DNA of 27,933 nucleotides, from positions 1-27,933 of the forward strand of contig JAFYQY010000109.1 of NCBI GenBank assembly GCA_017559685.1. The letters are read 5' to 3'. The first letter of the stretch is position 1. Every line of letters starts with the position of its first letter. Made by a program: the position numbers and the translations under genes. Below, in pieces: positions 24,176 through 27,933 of this stretch. The stretch comes from Alistipes sp. (GTDB lineage Bacteria; Bacteroidota; Bacteroidia; Bacteroidales; Rikenellaceae). A model generated the notes under the pieces. That model saw nothing but the letters and a program-made list of their open reading frames with translations. It searched no databases and had not been told where the DNA came from.

Positions 24176-25156
24176 TTATTGCATTTTTAACTCCGCCAAA
24201 GCAATCGCAACCACAGCCTCCACAACTACCGCTGCACGCAAGGCGATGCAGGCGTCGTGACGACCTTTGATGCGGAGTGGAGCAACCTTGTCCAACTCAT
24301 TGTTGTAGGTCATCTGCTCGCACGAAATACTTGCTGTCGGTTTTATGGCAACACGCACCATCAACTCGTTGCCGTTGGTAATACCGCCATTTATGCCACC
24401 CTCATTGTTGGTTGCGGTGTGTCCCTCGCCATCCACGAAGCAGTCGTTGCGCTCCGAGCCACGGAGTTTTACCCCCTCGAAGCCACTACCAAACTCCACG
24501 CCCTTAACCGCAGGAACGGAGAAGAGCAGATGGGCGATAATACTCTCTGCCGAGTCGAAGAAAGGCTCTCCCAAGCCCACCTCGATGCCTCGTGCTCGGC
24601 ACTCCACGACGCCACCTACCGAGTCGCCATCGGCCATTGCTGAAGCGATGATATCGGCAAAGTCAGCCTCGTTGCGTGAACCGCCAACCTCTACGATAGA
24701 GGTCTGATATTCTGTGTTTTGTAAAATCTTTTTTGCTACAACTCCTGCCGCTACAAGGAGTACGGTCATTCGTCCAGAGAACTGTCCGCTACCACGCAAA
24801 TCGACCTCCGAGCCATACTTGGCACGGGCTGTGAAGTCGATGTGTGAAGGTCGATTGTGGCTCTCGAATTGCGAATAGTCCGACGAGCGGGTGTCGCCAT
24901 TTTGGAACACTATCTCTATCGGCTCGCCTGTGGTTACACCCTCGGCAACGCCTGTACGGAGAGTCGGGATATCGGCTTCGTGGCGGGCAGTTGTGCCCTT
25001 TGCCGAGGCTCTGCGGCGTGCAAGATCGGTCTCGAAATCGGCCTCCGAGAGCGCAATACCTTGCGGTACGCCCTCGATGCGTACGCCAACCTCGGGGGCG
25101 TGCGATGCACCCCAAATCGATAGCTTAAACTTCGAGCCGAATGAATTGTGCCACAT
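24176..25156 (-). CDS. aroC: Chorismate synthase
   Basis: A 326-residue FMN-dependent enzyme that converts EPSP to chorismate, the last step of the shikimate pathway. Both conserved catalytic histidines appear present: H19 in WGASHAPEVG and H105 in NRPSHIDFTARAKYG. The Arg-rich loop LARRRASAKGTTARHEAD and GVTTGEPI are also kept. Some signature positions differ from common AroC proteins: GASHA where GESHG is usual, and GSGQFSGRMT where GGG(H/R)xSxRxT is usual. It is also shorter than the common 350-360 residues. I chose the ATG at 25156, 1 bp after the aroA stop; a TTG at 25165 is in frame but overlaps aroA. It is tightly linked to aroA, the preceding enzyme. Confidence 0.93.
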   Translation of the reverse strand: MWHNSFGSKFKLSIWGASHAPEVGVRIEGVPQGIALSEADFETDLARRRASAKGTTARHEADIPTLRTGVAEGVTTGEPIEIVFQNGDTRSSDYSQFESHNRPSHIDFTARAKYGSEVDLRGSGQFSGRMTVLLVAAGVVAKKILQNTEYQTSIVEVGGSRNEADFADIIASAMADGDSVGGVVECRARGIEVGLGEPFFDSAESIIAHLLFSVPAVKGVEFGSGFEGVKLRGSERNDCFVDGEGHTATNNEGGINGGITNGNELMVRVAIKPTASISCEQMTYNNELDKVAPLRIKGRHDACIALRAAVVVEAVVAIALAELKMQ

Positions 25157-25157
25157 A

Positions 25158-26402
25158 CTACTCAACTCTTAACGCCTTCAATGTCTCGAAGAAGTCAGGG
25201 AAACTCTTTGCTACGCACTCCGAGTGGTGGATGAGGATAGCCTCGTCGGAACGGAGTGCCGATACTGCCAACGACATTGCGATGCGGTGGTCGTGGTGAC
25301 TCTCGCACTCGGCCGAGTGAATCTCGCCACCCTTGATATACATTGCATCGCCCTCCAAGCGCACCTCGATGCCAAGCTTTGAATACTCCTCGGCGATCGT
25401 CTCGGCACGGTTTGACTCCTTGTGCTCCAAGCGGTGTGTACCGTAGATTACGCTCTCGCCCTCGGCTGCTGCAGCCAACGCTGCCAAAGCAGGAAAGAGG
25501 TCAGGACACTGTGTTGCGTCGAACTCGAATGCCACCAAGTCACGATGCTCGGCAGTGATTGAGTTCGGCTCGCTGGTGATTAGGGCTCCCGCACGCACCA
25601 ATGCGTCGCATACGGCAACATCGGCCTGCTTCGAGAGCATCGATACGTTTGTGAGAGTTACCTTTCCAGCGATTGCACCCGCAACCAACAACATTGCTGC
25701 TGCGCTCCAATCGCCCTCTATTGCGATGTCGGTAGCCTCGTACTTCTGGCTACCCTCGACATAAAATTCGTTGTAGTCGTTATGCTGGATATTTACGCCA
25801 AACTTCGATGCCATATCTATTGTCATATCGAGGTAAGGCTTCGAAACGGCATTCTCAACCGCAATGGTTGTATCCTCGTCAGCCAATGGCAAAGCCATCA
25901 ACAAGCCTGTAAGGAACTGCGACGACACCGAGCCGTCGACCTCAATCTCGCCACCCTTGATAGGGCCGCACACCTCAACGGGCAGACGACCTCCGCCATC
26001 ACGCACCTCGACGCCGAGATTTCGCAACGGCTCGATCATCATATTCATCGGGCGGTGGAGCAGAGTGCCCTCACCCTGAATGGTGATAGGGGTGTTCCAT
26101 AGCGAAGCTATAGGTGTGAACATTCGTGTTGCCAAGCCCGACTCGCCAACGTGAATGGTGTCGCTCTTTGGCGAGAGACCACCCGTAACCTTTACGGTGC
26201 GCTCGTCAAGTCGCTCAACCTTAGCTCCGAGTGTCTCGATAACTCGAATAGCCGAAAGTGTGTCATCGCAAAAATCGAGATTGCGCAATACGGTCTCGCC
26301 ATCAGCGAGCAGGGCTGCCGCTAAGGCTCGTTGCGCATAACTTTTAGAGCAGGGAGGCGTTGCCACACCTGCGAGTTGCCCTCGGGGGACGGAAGTATCC
26401 AT
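25158..26402 (-). CDS. aroA: 3-phosphoshikimate 1-carboxyvinyltransferase (EPSP synthase)
   Basis: A 414-residue cytoplasmic enzyme that transfers enolpyruvyl from PEP to shikimate 3-phosphate. K20, S21 and R25 in PPCSKSYAQRAL are the substrate-binding residues. GESGLATRMF is the second signature region, DGSVSSQFLTGLLMALPLA the third, and SNRAETIAEEYSKLGIEV with ECESHHDHRIAMSLAV the C-terminal one. The length is slightly short but normal for Bacteroidetes. It begins 56 bp after lptB with its own probable promoter and is followed immediately by aroC. Confidence 0.96.
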   Translation of the reverse strand: MDTSVPRGQLAGVATPPCSKSYAQRALAAALLADGETVLRNLDFCDDTLSAIRVIETLGAKVERLDERTVKVTGGLSPKSDTIHVGESGLATRMFTPIASLWNTPITIQGEGTLLHRPMNMMIEPLRNLGVEVRDGGGRLPVEVCGPIKGGEIEVDGSVSSQFLTGLLMALPLADEDTTIAVENAVSKPYLDMTIDMASKFGVNIQHNDYNEFYVEGSQKYEATDIAIEGDWSAAAMLLVAGAIAGKVTLTNVSMLSKQADVAVCDALVRAGALITSEPNSITAEHRDLVAFEFDATQCPDLFPALAALAAAAEGESVIYGTHRLEHKESNRAETIAEEYSKLGIEVRLEGDAMYIKGGEIHSAECESHHDHRIAMSLAVSALRSDEAILIHHSECVAKSFPDFFETLKALRVE

Positions 26403-26431
26403 ATAAAATTCAGAATTTAGAATTCAAAATA

Positions 26432-26439
26432 CAAAATTA
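26432..26439 (-). promoter_or_regulatory. Possible aroA promoter, TAATTTTG
   Basis: The minus strand reads TAATTTTG, matching TAnnTTTG, 29 bp before the aroA ATG and inside the lptB-aroA gap. No -33 element is clear, and the surrounding DNA is AT-rich, so a chance match is possible. Confidence 0.4.
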
Positions 26440-26458
26440 CTTTTCGAGTGTGGAAGTT

Positions 26459-27226
26459 CTACTCCTCGCTCAACTCGAAGCGGTGGTTCTTTCTCAGCTC
26501 GAAGTTCTTACCGAGATAGACCTTTCGTACCATCTCGTCCTCGGCTAACTCCTCGGCAGTACCCATCTTGAGAATCTTGCCTTCGTAGAGCAGGTAAGAA
26601 CGGTCGGTGATGGCGAGTGTCTCGTCCACGTTGTGGTCGGTGATGATAACGCCGATGTTCTTGTTCTTCAAGGTTGCCACGATGCTCTGGATGTCCTCCA
26701 CAGCGATAGGGTCTACACCCGCAAATGGCTCGTCGAGCAATACGAACGAAGGGTTGATGGCAATCGCACGAGCAATCTCGGTACGGCGACGCTCTCCTCC
26801 CGAGAGTTGGTTACCGTAGCTCTTGCGCACTTTCTGGAGACGGAACTCCTCGATGAGAGTCTCGACTCTGTCTCGCTGGTACTCCTTCGTGTAGTTGCTC
26901 ATCTCGAGCACTGCTCGGATGTTGTCCTCCACGCTCAAGTTGCGGAATACCGAAGCCTCCTGTGCCAAGTAGCTCACACCCATCTGTGCACGTCTGTAAA
27001 CGGGCAACTTCGTGAGCTCATCAACCTCGCCGTCGTCGTGCTCAAGGAAGATGCGACCGCCGTTAGGCTTGATAAGTCCTACAATCATATAGAACGACGT
27101 TGTTTTGCCCGCTCCGTTAGGGCCGAGCAGACCAACGATTTCGCCCTGCTGCACCTCGATAGATACATTATTTACGACCGTGCGAGTCTTATATTTTTTG
27201 ACCAGGTCGGTGGTGTAAAGCCTCAT
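26459..27226 (-). CDS. lptB: LPS export ABC transporter ATP-binding protein
   Basis: A 255-residue ABC ATPase. Walker A is GPNGAGKT (35-42), Q-loop Q89, signature LSGGE (141-145), Walker B FVLLDEP (161-167) and switch H198 in IITDHNV. The stretch [13 protein letters not shown] is characteristic of LptB rather than other ABC ATPases. LptB powers extraction of lipopolysaccharide from the inner membrane with LptF and LptG, which are not in this window. It is divergent from recQ, and each has its own -7 box in the 110-bp gap. Confidence 0.95.
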   Translation of the reverse strand: MRLYTTDLVKKYKTRTVVNNVSIEVQQGEIVGLLGPNGAGKTTSFYMIVGLIKPNGGRIFLEHDDGEVDELTKLPVYRRAQMGVSYLAQEASVFRNLSVEDNIRAVLEMSNYTKEYQRDRVETLIEEFRLQKVRKSYGNQLSGGERRRTEIARAIAINPSFVLLDEPFAGVDPIAVEDIQSIVATLKNKNIGVIITDHNVDETLAITDRSYLLYEGKILKMGTAEELAEDEMVRKVYLGKNFELRKNHRFELSEE

Positions 27227-27254
27227 ACCTCAAAAAAACATATAAATTTTCACA

Positions 27255-27262
27255 CAAAGTTA
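27255..27262 (-). promoter_or_regulatory. Probable lptB promoter, TAACTTTG
   Basis: The minus strand reads TAACTTTG, matching TAnnTTTG, 28 bp before the lptB ATG. It lies 22 bp from the recQ -7 box on the other strand. Confidence 0.5.
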
Positions 27263-27284
27263 TGATTTTTTCCGAAATATTTTT

Positions 27285-27292
27285 TATCTTTG
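27285..27292 (+). promoter_or_regulatory. Probable recQ promoter, TATCTTTG
   Basis: TATCTTTG matches TAnnTTTG and lies 44 bp before the recQ ATG at 27337. No clear -33 is seen. Confidence 0.5.
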
Positions 27293-27336
27293 ATATGAAA
27301 TTTGGTTAAAAATAGTGTTTTAGAGCAAAAAATATT

Positions 27337-27933
27337 ATGTCGCAAGACTTGATAGACAGAAATTTACTGCGTGAGAAGCTGAAAGAGTATTTCGGTTTTA
27401 CCTCATTTAAGGGCAATCAGGAGGAGGTCATAATGAATCTCCTTTCGGGTCGTGACACATTCGTGCTTATGCCTACGGGTGGAGGAAAGTCGTTGTGCTA
27501 CCAGCTCCCTGCGTTGATGATGGATGGCGTGGCGATCATCATTTCGCCCCTTATCGCCCTGATGAAGAACCAGGTCGATGCAATGCGCACATTCTCCGAC
27601 AATTCGGGTATTGCCCACTTCCTCAACTCGTCGTTGAGCCGCTCGGCCGTGCAGCAGGTGCGCGACGAGGTGCTTGCCGGTAAGACCAAATTGCTCTATT
27701 TCGCTCCCGAATCTCTCACCAAGGAGGATAATATCGCATTCCTCCGCAAGATTAAGATTTCGTTCTACGCTATCGACGAGGCACACTGTATCTCGGAGTG
27801 GGGACACGATTTCCGCCCTGAGTATCGTCGTATCCGTCCTATCATCAACGATATCGGTCAGGCGCCGCTGATTACCCTCACCGCAACCGCTACACCAAAG
27901 GTACAGATGGATATCCAGAAGAACCTCGGTATG
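27337..27933 (+). CDS. recQ: RecQ-type ATP-dependent DNA helicase, N-terminal 199 residues
   Basis: I translated this from the ATG at 27337; the frame is open to the window edge, so the gene is cut. The protein shows superfamily 2 helicase motifs: motif 0 FGFTSFKGNQEEVI, Walker A PTGGGKS (46-52), motif Ia ISPLIALMKNQV, the DEAH box (147-150) in AIDEAHCISEWGHDFRPEY, and motif III LTATATP. The HCISEWGHDFRPEY loop after DEAH is specific to RecQ. It unwinds DNA 3'-5' in recombination and replication repair. The zinc-binding, winged-helix and HRDC domains would lie beyond the window. An A-rich leader precedes the start. Confidence 0.94.
   Translation, partial: MSQDLIDRNLLREKLKEYFGFTSFKGNQEEVIMNLLSGRDTFVLMPTGGGKSLCYQLPALMMDGVAIIISPLIALMKNQVDAMRTFSDNSGIAHFLNSSLSRSAVQQVRDEVLAGKTKLLYFAPESLTKEDNIAFLRKIKISFYAIDEAHCISEWGHDFRPEYRRIRPIINDIGQAPLITLTATATPKVQMDIQKNLGM

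Noticed and set aside
24176..25156. Loss of a catalytic histidine in chorismate synthase
   Set aside because: The Gln in GSGQFSGR is not the catalytic position; the second catalytic His is in RPSH (H105) and is present.

Overview
The window reads as a gene-dense chromosomal segment of a member of the Bacteroidales, most like Alistipes/Rikenellaceae. This rests on several Bacteroidetes-restricted families (DUF4290, a DUF4369/thioredoxin-like lipoprotein, an MG2/plug surface protein, a sigma-54 activator without a Fis domain), several lipoprotein signal peptides, and repeated TAnnTTTG -7 promoter boxes. The genus is an inference. There is no prophage, insertion sequence, CRISPR array, tRNA or rRNA gene that I can support, and no gap between genes exceeds about 200 bp.

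Layout. Positions 1-5560 (minus strand) run panC, panD, a DUF456 membrane protein, a two-domain M16 metallopeptidase, an intergenic block of 7-bp and 9-bp tandem repeats, and the start of a dipeptidyl peptidase III lipoprotein cut by the window edge. Positions 5679-6821 (minus) hold an NtrC-type sigma-54 activator with a shortened receiver domain and no C-terminal DNA-binding domain. Positions 7022-11189 (plus) carry a DUF4290 protein, a thioredoxin-fold lipoprotein that has lost its CXXC cysteines, lpxH, thyA and folA. thyA and folA are each followed by a copy of a 123-bp palindromic element whose stems covary. A strong bidirectional terminator separates folA from the convergent nadE.

Positions 11374-19989 (minus) look like one operon: manC, murF, an OPT-family oligopeptide transporter, a cysteine-rich propeller-like lipoprotein of unknown function, pepT and nadE. 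Its promoter overlaps the terminator of the next unit. Positions 20083-27226 (minus) carry lptB, aroA, aroC, prmC, recX and a 909-residue MG2/TonB-plug-like envelope protein. recQ starts divergently from lptB and runs off the right end.

Most genes are housekeeping: pantothenate, NAD, folate/dTMP and aromatic precursor synthesis, peptidoglycan, GDP-mannose and lipopolysaccharide. A peptide-use theme recurs: the OPT transporter with PepT in one operon, and the M16 protease next to DPP III in another. I see no clear new defence or mobile system. The best leads are the paired palindromic element, the heptanucleotide arrays, and three proteins with degenerate or missing functional parts.
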